From: Rheinheimera mangrovi
GTDB taxonomy: Bacteria; Pseudomonadota; Gammaproteobacteria; Enterobacterales; Alteromonadaceae
Direction of reading: 5' to 3'
Length of the DNA: 64,000 bases
Assembly: GCF_003990335.1 (NCBI RefSeq)
Contig: NZ_CP034683.1
Location: 882,501-946,500 of the forward strand
A program made the position numbers and the translations under genes. The notes under the pieces are model-generated. The model searched no databases, was not told the origin of the DNA, and saw nothing but the letters and a program-made list of their open reading frames with translations. Position 1 is the stretch's first letter. Every line of letters starts with the position of its first letter. Of this stretch, positions 37,490-46,722 are shown piece after piece.

Positions 37490-39183
37490 AGCTTGGTTCG
37501 GTAGACGTACTTAGCCAGGGGATGTTGTTGCTTTTGTAAGTCATGCACAAAAAGCTGTGCAACTTTTGCAGCGCCTTGCACCGACAGATGGGTGTTGTCG
37601 GTTTTGCCATCCGGGAATTTCTGATACAAACCAGCAGGCACCTGAATAAAATAGGGCTGACTGCCAGCAGGGCCTAACTCTTGCCATAAATCACAGCTGT
37701 GCTGCTGCAAATCAAAAAAGTCGATCTGAGCCAATGCAGCCTGTTGTTTAGCTTGGGCTGCGTAAGCTGCTAAATCCCGCTCTAAAGTTTTACCTTTAAA
37801 ATTCCGCCTGCAAATCGAGTTGGCAAGCAGCGGAATAGCGGCTTTGGCTTTGACCTCGCGGATAAACTGCTGCAGCAATTCCGGGTAACGCGTATTGACG
37901 TCGGCATAACGTTTAGGGTCGTCTTGTTTTTGATCGTTATGGCCAAACTGGATCAACACATAATCACCGGCTTGTAATTCATCGAGTAGCATTTGCCAGC
38001 GCCCTTCGTTTAAGAAACGTAAAGTGCTGCGGCCATTGGCTGCTAAGTTAATCACTTGCAACTGCGGCAGTATAAAGTCAGGTAATAACTGGCCCCAGCC
38101 GCGCTCCGGATAGGCCAGATTAGTTTTATCCGACATGGTTGAATCACCGACCAGATAGAGTTTGGCAGGCATAGGTTGGGGTTTAGTTGTTAACCAGCTG
38201 CGGACTGTTTTTAACAGCTGTTCTGGTTGCCACTGGCCCTGATAAACCCAATCTTCAGTGATCTGAGATACTGCATTAGGCCAGTTGTTTTGCAGCCAGC
38301 CGTAATTAGCACCGCCGCTGGACCCGCTAAAATAACTACGCTCGCCCCATAAGTTGGCTCTGTCGCGGCTGGGTTCATCCGGATAGGTTTTACGGAATAT
38401 AGGTTTATCCGCCATCAAAGGTGAATACTGATTATTCTGCAGATAAAACTGAGCGTCATAATGGCGGCGGCCGAGTAAAAAGCCCTGAATACCGGATAGC
38501 TTGGAGTCTGTGACCACTAACTTCGCGTTTTGATCCAATTCGCCATCATGCCAAAGAGAAGCTTCGGTGGCCTGGCTATAAAACTGGCTCTGTTTAATCC
38601 AGGCTGTTCCGCGTGGGCAAACATAATCGACATGGCCTTCAAAGTAGCAGTTGCTGTGGTAGTACATCCCCTTTTTGTTCCATAAGCTTAAACTGTCGGC
38701 GCCACCTGCTATTACTCTGCATTGGTCAGTAATAATACGGCTGGCCTGCTCAAAACCACGAATAGCAAACTGATGATCGTGATCGCCATACAGAGCGCCG
38801 TAACTGTTAAATACGGTTAAATCCAGCAGCACTATATCCGAGGCTTTGATATTAACCACAGCAGAGCCCCAGTCATCAGGCTGCTGTTTTAAATGGTTTT
38901 TACGAAGTTCCGGAAATTCAATAGTGGTGCTGGTTTTACCGCTGCCCGCTAAAATGACTTTGTCGCGGCTTAGGTAAAGTTTTTCTTTATAAATACCAGG
39001 GCCAATTTCAATTAAGGCCCATTGTTTGGTTGAAGGTAAGGAGTCCAGCGCTTGTTGAATAGAGTGAAAAGGCGCTGAGCCATCTAAAGCAACTTGTAAG
39101 CGCAGTGGTTGCTCACTGGCGTACAGGTTTAAGCAAAACAGGCTGAGCACAAGTGCACTCAGCCTGACAAACAGTGACCACAT
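37486..39183 (-). CDS. two-domain pectin esterase: CE8 pectin methylesterase fused to CE12 SGNH acetylesterase
   Basis: 565 residues with a signal peptide (about 1-22). The N-terminal part (about 28-320) is a pectin methylesterase beta-helix: IQQALDSLP, GPGIYKEKLY, then catalytic candidates Asp163 (GGADSLSLW) and Asp186 (GHVDYVCPRG) and Arg239/240 (LLGRR). The C-terminal part (about 340-555) is an SGNH/GDSL domain of the CE12 rhamnogalacturonan-acetylesterase type: Ser348 in GDSTMSDK, AANGRS, GHND (413-417) and the Asp-x-x-His pair in DNTHLS (529-533). It would strip methyl and acetyl groups from pectin in the periplasm or outside. The GH105 gene lies 4 bp upstream. It converges on ycaQ with a 4-bp overlap. 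Confidence 0.88.
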   Translation of the reverse strand: MWSLFVRLSALVLSLFCLNLYASEQPLRLQVALDGSAPFHSIQQALDSLPSTKQWALIEIGPGIYKEKLYLSRDKVILAGSGKTSTTIEFPELRKNHLKQQPDDWGSAVVNIKASDIVLLDLTVFNSYGALYGDHDHQFAIRGFEQASRIITDQCRVIAGGADSLSLWNKKGMYYHSNCYFEGHVDYVCPRGTAWIKQSQFYSQATEASLWHDGELDQNAKLVVTDSKLSGIQGFLLGRRHYDAQFYLQNNQYSPLMADKPIFRKTYPDEPSRDRANLWGERSYFSGSSGGANYGWLQNNWPNAVSQITEDWVYQGQWQPEQLLKTVRSWLTTKPQPMPAKLYLVGDSTMSDKTNLAYPERGWGQLLPDFILPQLQVINLAANGRSTLRFLNEGRWQMLLDELQAGDYVLIQFGHNDQKQDDPKRYADVNTRYPELLQQFIREVKAKAAIPLLANSICRRNFKGKTLERDLAAYAAQAKQQAALAQIDFFDLQQHSCDLWQELGPAGSQPYFIQVPAGLYQKFPDGKTDNTHLSVQGAAKVAQLFVHDLQKQQHPLAKYVYRTKL

Positions 39184-39187
39184 TGGT

Positions 39188-41653
39188 TTAATCCTTTAGC
39201 AACTGTGCCATTTGCACACCAGCCATAATAAATGGCCCTGTACCTTTGCTGTCATTGCGGTAGATGGGCTCGCTCATGTAGTAATGGTAGCTACCATCGC
39301 GACCTGCACCTAAACCTGCGACTTGCACCATAGTAGTCAGGCTGATGCTGCCATCCGGATGCACCAGTACAAATTCATTTAAAAGACCTTGCCAGGCTTT
39401 TTTACTGATCTCCAGATACTGATCTTTTGGCAAATAGCCTTTATTGATGGCTTTGGCGTAAAAATAAACAAACATGCTGCTGCCACTCGACTCCAGATAA
39501 TTACCACGCTCGCCGGTTTTATCCATAATCTGATACCAAACGCCCGTTTCAGCATCCTGATACTTGGCTAAATCTGCCGCCAGTTCGGTGACCATATTCA
39601 GTAAAGGCAGACGTAATTCGGTGTTATCCGCTGGGATATAATCTAAAACATCGACCAGCGCCATACCCAACCAACCAATAGCACGGCCCCAAAAATAAGC
39701 AGAACGGCCTGTGGTTTTATCGGCCCAGTCCATCTGTCTGGATTCGTCCCATGCATGGAAATACAAACCGGTTTTGTCATCGCGTAACTGTTCACGGGTG
39801 ACTACAAACTCGTGCACCACTTGCTCCAGGCTGGCTCCTTGCTCAAACAGACTACTGTAATAAGCTAAAAACGGCATGCCCATATAAACCCCATCCAGCC
39901 ACAGCTGATTTGGGTAAATCTGCTTATGCCAAAAAGCACCGTTTGAGGTTTTTGGGTGATGTTTTAACTGTTCGCGTAACTTCTGAACTGCGATTTGATA
40001 CTTGGGCTCATTGCTTTGTTCAAATACCCTTAGCAGTAGATTACCGCTGTTAATACTGTCGATATTAAACTTGCTGGCGTCATAACTGTGGATAGTGCCG
40101 TCAGCACTAACAAAACTGTCGGCCATTTTGTCGATCACGGCCTGATAAGCAGGATTAGCAGCGTATTTATTTAAGTCATCAAAAGCCTGTACCAATAAAC
40201 CTGTGGTGTATTCAAAGGCGACAGGGCGGTCACGTTCGGTATCCCAGCCCCCCCAATAATACTGACCAGCCTGGCGGTTGAGTTCAGAATTGGCTAGTTG
40301 CTGACTCCAGTATAAAGCTCGCTCGCTGGTCAGTGCTTGACTGGTTTGGGCTTTGGTTAATTCTGTTTTTAATCTCAGGCGCGGCGTCAGAGTTAAACGT
40401 TCTACTTCCTGTTGCAAATACTCCACAAACTGCTGCTCATTCGTGATGCCATTCAGTTCATGTTGCCAGGCACCTAGCAGGTAATACTCCAGATGTTGCC
40501 CAGATACACTCATCACAGCGACATGGTTATGTTCGTCTGTAGTTAATTTTTTGAGCTTGCCACGTTTAAATAAAATCGCCATGCCCAGGTTGGCACCATC
40601 CAGGCTTTGTTTGCCGTAAGTCGCGAGGTAAGTGTAGGTATGGCCACTGCTCTCCAATGTACCGGTGAGCAGTTGAGTGTCAGGGAGTTTTACTATGCCA
40701 AGCGCCAGATTATCCAGCGGCTGGCTTAAGGTCAGGCGGTTTTGCAATAAACGGCTGCCTGCTGTCATCGACAAATGGGCTTTCACATCCAGAGTTTTAC
40801 CGGCAATTTGCCAGTTTTTGTAGTCTATGGTTAGGGCCGAATACAAAGGACCATTTTCAATAATAGTGGCTGTATGGCCATCCAGCTTTGAGACTCGTTC
40901 TATTTTGCTGCCATCCCAGTAGCCAAAACCACCAGCACCCACAGCTTTGCCAACTTTGAGTACATCTGTGCCCCATGGCAACATTTCATGGTAGGAGCTG
41001 TAACCATCCTGACCTATTTGATCGAGCACCGGCTTACCAGTTTTGTTGCCAAAAATATCAAAACCGTTACGCCAGTCGAGATAAATGCGGTAGGCCACTT
41101 TGTCGGATTCAATGCCCGGGCCTTCGTAGCGGATAAATTCACTGTGATCCGTGTACTGGGGGGGAGGCGTCAGACTGCTGACATTCTCAAAATGGCCACC
41201 GACGTAGGTTTTGTCTTGCCACTGGCCGCCGGTTTTTTGCGAAATTTCGGCTTGCGTTTGTTTCGGCAACACAGCGGCTGTTCCTGCTGTAATTTGAAGT
41301 TCTAAGGTTTCACCTGCACTCAGAGTGGGGCTTAACACTAAGGTATCTTTTTGGCCATCTGCGTTGCGGTCAATCCATTGTGACGGCAGCTGGCCTTTTG
41401 CGCTGGTCGCAATAAAAGCGGAATTCTGTACTTCAGTTTCTGCCAGACCTAAATCTGCTGCAGAAAGAAAAATTGCTTCTTGTGGGCGTGAGAAATCAGA
41501 AGGATTATGAATGCTTAAGGTAGCGACAGGTTTTACTGACTGAACAGCTTGTTGCTCAGTTGGTGTTGGTGCTGGAGCTGGTTTACTGCAAGCGGCTAAA
41601 AAACTTAAGGCGAGGCTGGAGATCAGCAATGGGCGTTTAAACATCAAAGTCAC
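39188..41653 (-). CDS. lipoprotein with DUF4861 and GH105 unsaturated rhamnogalacturonyl/galacturonyl hydrolase domains
   Basis: 821 residues from GTG 41653, supported by an AGGT ribosome-binding site (ATG 41644 is the alternative). Lipobox LSFLAAC places lipidated Cys near residue 22, followed by a Pro-rich linker. Residues about 40-420 match DUF4861-type sequence (GPGIESDKVAYRIYLDWRNG, DIFGNKTGKPVLDQIG). Residues about 450-820 match GH105: YYWGGWDTERDRP, NGAFWHKQIYPNQLWLDGVYMGMPFLAYY with the catalytic Asp, and YFWGRAIGWLGMALVD. GH105 enzymes release the unsaturated uronate made by pectin lyases. Four bases separate it from the esterase, so the two form an operon. Confidence 0.87.
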   Translation of the reverse strand: MTLMFKRPLLISSLALSFLAACSKPAPAPTPTEQQAVQSVKPVATLSIHNPSDFSRPQEAIFLSAADLGLAETEVQNSAFIATSAKGQLPSQWIDRNADGQKDTLVLSPTLSAGETLELQITAGTAAVLPKQTQAEISQKTGGQWQDKTYVGGHFENVSSLTPPPQYTDHSEFIRYEGPGIESDKVAYRIYLDWRNGFDIFGNKTGKPVLDQIGQDGYSSYHEMLPWGTDVLKVGKAVGAGGFGYWDGSKIERVSKLDGHTATIIENGPLYSALTIDYKNWQIAGKTLDVKAHLSMTAGSRLLQNRLTLSQPLDNLALGIVKLPDTQLLTGTLESSGHTYTYLATYGKQSLDGANLGMAILFKRGKLKKLTTDEHNHVAVMSVSGQHLEYYLLGAWQHELNGITNEQQFVEYLQQEVERLTLTPRLRLKTELTKAQTSQALTSERALYWSQQLANSELNRQAGQYYWGGWDTERDRPVAFEYTTGLLVQAFDDLNKYAANPAYQAVIDKMADSFVSADGTIHSYDASKFNIDSINSGNLLLRVFEQSNEPKYQIAVQKLREQLKHHPKTSNGAFWHKQIYPNQLWLDGVYMGMPFLAYYSSLFEQGASLEQVVHEFVVTREQLRDDKTGLYFHAWDESRQMDWADKTTGRSAYFWGRAIGWLGMALVDVLDYIPADNTELRLPLLNMVTELAADLAKYQDAETGVWYQIMDKTGERGNYLESSGSSMFVYFYAKAINKGYLPKDQYLEISKKAWQGLLNEFVLVHPDGSISLTTMVQVAGLGAGRDGSYHYYMSEPIYRNDSKGTGPFIMAGVQMAQLLKD

Positions 41654-41686
41654 GGCTATTACCTGTTGTCAAAGTAAAAACAAAAT

Positions 41687-41717
41687 CGTGACTTACAGTG
41701 CCAGACTGCAAGTCACG
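41687..41717 (-). terminator. terminator or attenuator between the TonB receptor and GH105 genes
   Basis: CGTGACTTACAGT (41687-41699) pairs with ACTGCAAGTCACG (41705-41717), one mismatch, 5-nt loop; on the minus strand ATTTTGTTTTT follows. It would reduce read-through from the receptor gene into the esterase operon. Confidence 0.7.
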
Positions 41718-41755
41718 CCAAAGCCGCCATCCTTGGCTAAGCCAGTTATATTTAT

Positions 41756-41876
41756 CCAAAGTAATTGATGTTGCAGCGAGGCGACAAGTGAGCGAGGCCC
41801 CATGAACATAGTTGTCCTATGTGATTGGGGCGAGAGCGCGCAGTCAACAAAGCTGCAGCTTCAAGTACGAAGGACA
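41756..41876 (+). repeat. ERIC-like intergenic repeat, copy 2
   Basis: Same element as at 31592 and 46848, here on the plus strand; the last word GCAGCTTCAAGTACGAAGG ends two to three bases from the receptor stop codon. Relative to the neighbouring gene it has the same orientation as copy 1. Confidence 0.85.
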
Positions 41877-41878
41877 AA

Positions 41879-44656
41879 TTAAAACTTGTATTGAGCGCCT
41901 ACATAATACTGACGACCAGTTTCATGGTAATAAGTCAGGCGGTTACCTGCTGAATCTACCCATTGGTCATCCACTTCGTCGGTCAGGTTCAGTGCTTCAA
42001 AACTGATTTTCCAGTTGTCGTTTAATGCGTAGGACACTGATGCATCAACGTTAGTGGTGGCGTTGGTTCCTTCCATATCGTTGTTGTCACGACCTACAGC
42101 TGTGGTCAGGTATTTACCACGTTTCGCCATAGAGACACGAGCGTTTAAGGCTTCATGTTCGTAGTAAAGAGTGGCGGCAGAGGTATTTTTTGACAGGCCG
42201 TTTAAGTCGCGTGTTGCCTGAACCACACCTGCGGCATTGATATAATCCATCTGGGCGTCGACATAGGTATAGTTGGCAATAAAACCAAATCTGTTCCAGA
42301 ACTCAGGTAAGAAGGTAAAAGGCAGTTGGTAGCTCACTTCCATGCCTTTTAAATCACCGCCAGGGCCATTCAGTGGTGTAGTGACCTGCCAGTCCACGTT
42401 TTCATTACAGTCGGCATTGTAACCTGGGCCTGCAGTACAGGCGTCAATTGCGGCCTGAACAGGCAAACCTGTTGCGGTAAAAGCCTTGGTTTCACGTAAG
42501 GTTTGTACATGGCTGTCGATATCTTTGAAGAAAAACGCTACACCTAACATCGACTCATCAGAGAAATAAAACTCAAAGCCTAAATCATAAGTGCGTGCTT
42601 TTGTTGGTTCCAGTTGTGGGTTGCCGCCAGAGACAGAACGGCTGCCCCCTGAAACTGAAACTGAGACGTCAGGACGAATAGAGCCTAAACCGGCGCGAGC
42701 CATTACTTCAGCAGCGCCAAAACGGATTATGACATCTTCCCATGGCTCTAATGCCAGGTTGATCGATGGCAATAACTCGTTGTAGTCATGTTCTGCGGTA
42801 ATTTGAGTTGGAGTACTGGCGAAAGTCGCCCAGGCGGTTGAGCTTTGGTCTGTTTTCACCTGGCGTACACCAACGTTACCACGCAATGGCATATCGGCAA
42901 TGTCTGTATCAAATCCAAGTTGCAGATAAGCGCCTAAGGTTTTTTCGCTGGCTGAGTAGTTATCCGGACGGCGATTGTCTGCACTGACGGCAAAATCGCC
43001 TGCATTACTGTAAATATCATACTGGGCGTCAATAGCCGCAAAATCAGGTACTAACCAAACCGGTTGACTGCCTAAACTTGAGTTATGTTGCATCAGCAAA
43101 TCTGGCGTGTACACAATGCCTGCGCCGTTTTCAGACTTGCGACGGGCTTCGTAAGTTTCAAAACTAAAGTCTTTGTAGTGCAAGCCTGCTTTTAAAGTGA
43201 CGTTATCAGTCAAGAGGTAGGTAAAATTCAATTCTGCTGTATCAAAAGTATTTTCAGCACCTAATGGACGTAAACGTACGCTGTTGGACGTCCAGCCAGT
43301 CGGCTCAAATACTCCTGCGCCATAAGTCAGTGCCGGATTATCTCTGTTGCCACCACGATAATCGTAGGCAAACTCAACACCACGCTTTTCGGCCACTAAT
43401 GTGGTTTGAACCGGGTTATCAAATTCTGAGTTGGCGGTACCAATCATGGCATCCATGCTCAGGTCATCGGTCAAATGCTGCTTTAAAGACAGGTTGTATT
43501 GTAAAAACTCAGTGCTGAGTTCATCAAAGCGGTTTTCAGCACGAATAGTGGCATTTTCAAAACTACCATAGGTCATGGTGTTGGTATCGTCGATGAAATA
43601 ATCGACGACATTCATTACGCCTGTATTACCAGAAGCCGCTGTGGCTGAGGTTGGACGATTTGCACCGGCGTTTAAAATACCCTGTAAAAATACTTCATTG
43701 CGGGTGGCATCTGTTTTTGCATACAAAATATCTAAATCAATTTTTGTATCTTCATTTGGTCTGAACTGGAAAGAAGAACTTAAGCCTAAGCGGTCCATGT
43801 CGTGGGTGTAGGAGTCATAACGTGGTAAACGTGGACGGAATGCATTATTGATTTCGTCCAGTTCAGGTGCTGTCGCATTACCCTGATAAAAACCGAAGTC
43901 GTTGACGTTATTCCAACGTACTGCGCTGGCGCCCTGGTCTTTAAGTTGACGCTCTGAATATGAAGCGGAAAACAACGCACCCAGTTTGCCGTCGGCAAAA
44001 ATATTGCTGATTAAAAATGAAGTTTTAGGATCAGACTTTTCAGATAAATCGTTGTAGCCCATCTGGCCTGAAGCCGCAAAAGTAAAGCCATCATAATCAA
44101 AAGGCTGGGCTGCTTTTAAGTCTACAGTGGCACCTAATGAGCCTTCTTCCACATCGGCTGATGCGGTTTTACGCACAGTTAAAGAGCTGAATAGGTCAGA
44201 GGAGAAGGTATTAAAGTCAAAACCACGGCCGCGGTTTGCACCACCTATTTGGTCAGTACCACCGCTGGTCGATACCGCTTCCATACCGTTGATACGAACA
44301 CGGGTAAATTCAGGGCCTAAACCCCGCACTGAAATCTGACGGCCTTCGCCTGCTGCACGTGAAATGGCAATACCAGGAATACGTTGTAACGATTCTGCCA
44401 GGTTTAAATCCGGGAAGTCGGCAATATCCTCAGCCAGAATGGCATCGATGGCGCCGTCTGATTGGCGTTTTTGATTTAAAGCATTAGATAACGAATCGCG
44501 GAAACTACCTTTCACTTCGATCACTTCAATTTTTTCATCCAGCTTTTTCGTTTCGGTAGTTTCTTGTGCTGCTACAGAAAATAGTGAAGTACAACCTGCA
44601 ATAGCTAAAGCTAGCGCAACTTTATTCGGGTGAAATGGCGTGTTGGATTTTGCCAT
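41879..44656 (-). CDS. TonB-dependent receptor (TIGR01782-type), presumed oligogalacturonide importer
   Basis: 925 residues. A signal peptide (about 1-30, AIAGCTSLFSVAAQ), then a plug domain with IEVIEVKGSFRDSL, DLNLAESLQRIPGIAISR and GRQISVRGLGPEFTRVRING, and a large beta-barrel ending in YYVGAQYKF with the expected terminal Phe. The DALGP/RGLGPEFTRV wording is typical of carbohydrate-linked TIGR01782 receptors of Alteromonadales and Caulobacterales. The substrate is inferred from context: it heads the minus-strand pectin genes, and a pair of island-specific operators lies 100-150 bp upstream. No TonB/ExbBD genes are in the window. Confidence 0.9.
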   Translation of the reverse strand: MAKSNTPFHPNKVALALAIAGCTSLFSVAAQETTETKKLDEKIEVIEVKGSFRDSLSNALNQKRQSDGAIDAILAEDIADFPDLNLAESLQRIPGIAISRAAGEGRQISVRGLGPEFTRVRINGMEAVSTSGGTDQIGGANRGRGFDFNTFSSDLFSSLTVRKTASADVEEGSLGATVDLKAAQPFDYDGFTFAASGQMGYNDLSEKSDPKTSFLISNIFADGKLGALFSASYSERQLKDQGASAVRWNNVNDFGFYQGNATAPELDEINNAFRPRLPRYDSYTHDMDRLGLSSSFQFRPNEDTKIDLDILYAKTDATRNEVFLQGILNAGANRPTSATAASGNTGVMNVVDYFIDDTNTMTYGSFENATIRAENRFDELSTEFLQYNLSLKQHLTDDLSMDAMIGTANSEFDNPVQTTLVAEKRGVEFAYDYRGGNRDNPALTYGAGVFEPTGWTSNSVRLRPLGAENTFDTAELNFTYLLTDNVTLKAGLHYKDFSFETYEARRKSENGAGIVYTPDLLMQHNSSLGSQPVWLVPDFAAIDAQYDIYSNAGDFAVSADNRRPDNYSASEKTLGAYLQLGFDTDIADMPLRGNVGVRQVKTDQSSTAWATFASTPTQITAEHDYNELLPSINLALEPWEDVIIRFGAAEVMARAGLGSIRPDVSVSVSGGSRSVSGGNPQLEPTKARTYDLGFEFYFSDESMLGVAFFFKDIDSHVQTLRETKAFTATGLPVQAAIDACTAGPGYNADCNENVDWQVTTPLNGPGGDLKGMEVSYQLPFTFLPEFWNRFGFIANYTYVDAQMDYINAAGVVQATRDLNGLSKNTSAATLYYEHEALNARVSMAKRGKYLTTAVGRDNNDMEGTNATTNVDASVSYALNDNWKISFEALNLTDEVDDQWVDSAGNRLTYYHETGRQYYVGAQYKF

Positions 44657-44756
44657 GATATCTACCTCGTCCTGTCTGGTTCAAAGCGTTCAGCCAGTAC
44701 ATGCCAGCTGTATTTTTAATAATGGAAGACGCTTTGTGCGACTCCCTGTTGATTTT

Positions 44757-44770
44757 GTCTACCGGTGGCA
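44757..44770. promoter_or_regulatory. LacI-type operator 1 (TonB receptor promoter, proximal)
   Basis: GTCTACCGGTGGCA; its reverse complement TGCCACCGGTAGAC differs at one position from the site before uxaA (56366). Even-length palindrome with a central CG, as LacI-family regulators use. Lies about 100 bp from the receptor start. Confidence 0.65.
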
Positions 44771-44789
44771 AAAAATGCTTGCAATTTTG

Positions 44790-44803
44790 TGCCACCGATG
44801 GCA
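44790..44803. promoter_or_regulatory. LacI-type operator 2 (TonB receptor promoter, distal)
   Basis: TGCCACCGATGGCA; its reverse complement TGCCATCGGTGGCA is identical to the first site before the GH28 gene (54780). It starts exactly 33 bp from operator 1. Confidence 0.7.
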
Positions 44804-45080
44804 AAAAGCTAACACCAAGCTTAGATTACTGTCAAACGTCGCACAAAAAAAAATCAGTCTTGTTCTAAGGTTTTATTTAGTGTTGATGGTTAACTTATTG
44901 TTTTGTATTGACAATGTTGCACATTTGGGCCGCAGATAAAATAGGTTTTGTTCCAGATGTGAAATTAATTCTGATTGAGCTAAAGATCACGGACATTTTG
45001 AGCGTTAAATGGGCCCAGATGCTGTCCTCATGTTGTAACAGTCTGCAGCAGCGATTCAGATAAAAAATAGGAGTCAAAGA

Positions 45081-45839
45081 ATGTCGGCTTTATTTTCGTT
45101 AAATGGGCAAAGGGCATTAGTTACCGGTGCCAGCCGTGGTTTAGGTAAAGCCATTGCGCATGCTTTGGCCCAAGCTGGAGCTACTGTGATTTGTTGTAGC
45201 TCTCAAATAGAGGGCGCCAGCGCTACGGCGTCTGAGATTGAGGCTCAGGGTGGTCAGGCCTTTGCGTTAGCTGCCGATTTGTCGGATTTGGAGCAGGTGC
45301 GTTCTTTGGCTCAGCAGGCTTTAGCTATGGGACCAGTCCATATTTTGGTGAACTGTGGGGGCACTATTTTCCGTGCGCCTGCGGTGGATTATCCAATCCA
45401 AGAGTGGCAAAACGTAATGCGGGTGAATCTGGATTCAGCCTTTTTGTTAAGCCAGTTGCTGGGGGCTGAAATGCTTAAACGGGGTCAGGGTAAAATCATT
45501 AATATTGCGTCGATGTTGTCATACAGCGGTGGCATTACCGTGCCAGCTTATACCGCAAGCAAACATGCCATTACAGGTTTAACCAAAGCTTTAGCCAATG
45601 AATGGGCTGCTTCAGGGTTAAATATCAATGCGATAGCTCCAGGTTATTTCCGTACTGACAATACCTTTGCTTTGCAGCAGGACCAGGCTCGTAATCAGGC
45701 GATTTTGGCGCGGATCCCAGCAAGTCGTTGGGGAGAACCCGAAGATTTAGCAGGCGCAGCTGTGTTTTTGGCAAGCAGCGCCAGTAATTATATCAATGGC
45801 CATGTGTTGGCTGTGGATGGAGGCTGGCTGGCCCGTTAA
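45081..45839 (+). CDS. kduD: 2-dehydro-3-deoxy-D-gluconate 5-dehydrogenase
   Basis: 252 residues, short-chain dehydrogenase. Cofactor loop TGASRGLG (about residues 16-23), NCGG region, catalytic Ser (NIASMLSYSGG) and YTASK with the catalytic Tyr and Lys. It reduces 2,5-diketo-3-deoxygluconate to 2-keto-3-deoxygluconate with NAD(P)H. Pairing with kduI 34 bp downstream settles the assignment among many SDR options. The gene is transcribed away from the TonB receptor gene across a 424-bp control region. Confidence 0.93.
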   Translation: MSALFSLNGQRALVTGASRGLGKAIAHALAQAGATVICCSSQIEGASATASEIEAQGGQAFALAADLSDLEQVRSLAQQALAMGPVHILVNCGGTIFRAPAVDYPIQEWQNVMRVNLDSAFLLSQLLGAEMLKRGQGKIINIASMLSYSGGITVPAYTASKHAITGLTKALANEWAASGLNINAIAPGYFRTDNTFALQQDQARNQAILARIPASRWGEPEDLAGAAVFLASSASNYINGHVLAVDGGWLAR

Positions 45840-45873
45840 GGCTAATTTATGCCGGTGAACTCAGGAGAATAAA

Positions 45874-46716
45874 ATGAATGTAATTTTTGAAAACCGTTTT
45901 GCTACAGCGCCGAACGATGTCAAACACTACGACACCGAAAAGCTACGGCAGAACTTTCTGATCGACAACCTGATGCAGGCTGATCAGTTGGTGCTGTGTT
46001 ACACCCACTATGAACGTTTGATTGTTGCCAGTGCCGTACCAGTGAAAGCGCCTGTGGTACTGCAAACCGTAGACGCGCTCAAAGCTGAGTTTTTTTTGCA
46101 GCGCCGTGAACTGGGAGTGATCAATGTTGGTGGCACTGGTTTTGTTGAAGTCGACGGCAACAAATACGAGCTGGCGAATAAAGAAGCGTTGTATGTCGGT
46201 ATGGGCTGTAAAAATGTCAGTTTCCATAGCGTAAACGCGCAGGAACCCGCAAAGTTTTACTTAAATTCTACCCCTGCTCATCACGCATATCCGGTTCAGC
46301 ACGTGCGGATGCATGATTGTAAAAAGCTGGAGATGGGCGCTTTGGCCACCAGTAACGAGCGCATTATTTATCAGTTAATGATTAAAGAAGTAGTGCAAAC
46401 CTGCCAGCTGCAGATGGGCTTAACAGTGCTCAGTCAGGGCAGCGTATGGAATACCATGCCAGCGCATCAGCATGACAGACGGATGGAAGCGTATTTCTAT
46501 TTTGATCTGACACCTGGTCAGGCAGTGTGCCACTTTATGGGTGAACCCAAGGAAACCCGCCATTTGTGGATGGGCAATGATCAGGCTGTGGTGTCTCCGC
46601 CATGGTCAATCCACAGCGGTGTGGGTACCGGCAGCTATGCCTTTATCTGGGGCATGGCAGGTGAAAATCTGGATTATCACGACATGGATAAATTTGGCCC
46701 TGATCAATTGAGATAA
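45874..46716 (+). CDS. kduI: 5-dehydro-4-deoxy-D-glucuronate isomerase
   Basis: 280 residues, cupin-fold isomerase of the KduI family. Metal ligands are expected in the MPAHQHDRRMEAYFYF segment (two His and a Glu) and in the later WSIHSGVG His. It isomerises the keto-deoxyuronate that forms spontaneously from unsaturated galacturonate released by lyases and GH105 enzymes. The start has an AGGAG sequence 8 bases upstream. With kduD it forms a two-gene operon closed by a terminator at 46723. Confidence 0.95.
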   Translation: MNVIFENRFATAPNDVKHYDTEKLRQNFLIDNLMQADQLVLCYTHYERLIVASAVPVKAPVVLQTVDALKAEFFLQRRELGVINVGGTGFVEVDGNKYELANKEALYVGMGCKNVSFHSVNAQEPAKFYLNSTPAHHAYPVQHVRMHDCKKLEMGALATSNERIIYQLMIKEVVQTCQLQMGLTVLSQGSVWNTMPAHQHDRRMEAYFYFDLTPGQAVCHFMGEPKETRHLWMGNDQAVVSPPWSIHSGVGTGSYAFIWGMAGENLDYHDMDKFGPDQLR

Positions 46717-46722
46717 GGGTAA

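Larger units (their letters stand above)
44657..45080. other. 424-bp divergent control region between the TonB receptor and kduD genes
   Basis: It contains two 14-bp palindromic operators (44757-44803, listed separately) close to the receptor side, and an isolated TTGACA at 44908-44913 with no well-spaced -10. A good AGGAG-type ribosome-binding site precedes kduD. No other gene or repeat is seen. Confidence 0.6.

Noticed and set aside
41719..41735. Short word GCCATCCTTGGC also found near 8428
   Set aside because: Only about 12 bases are shared and the flanks differ; too short to call a repeat family from this window.
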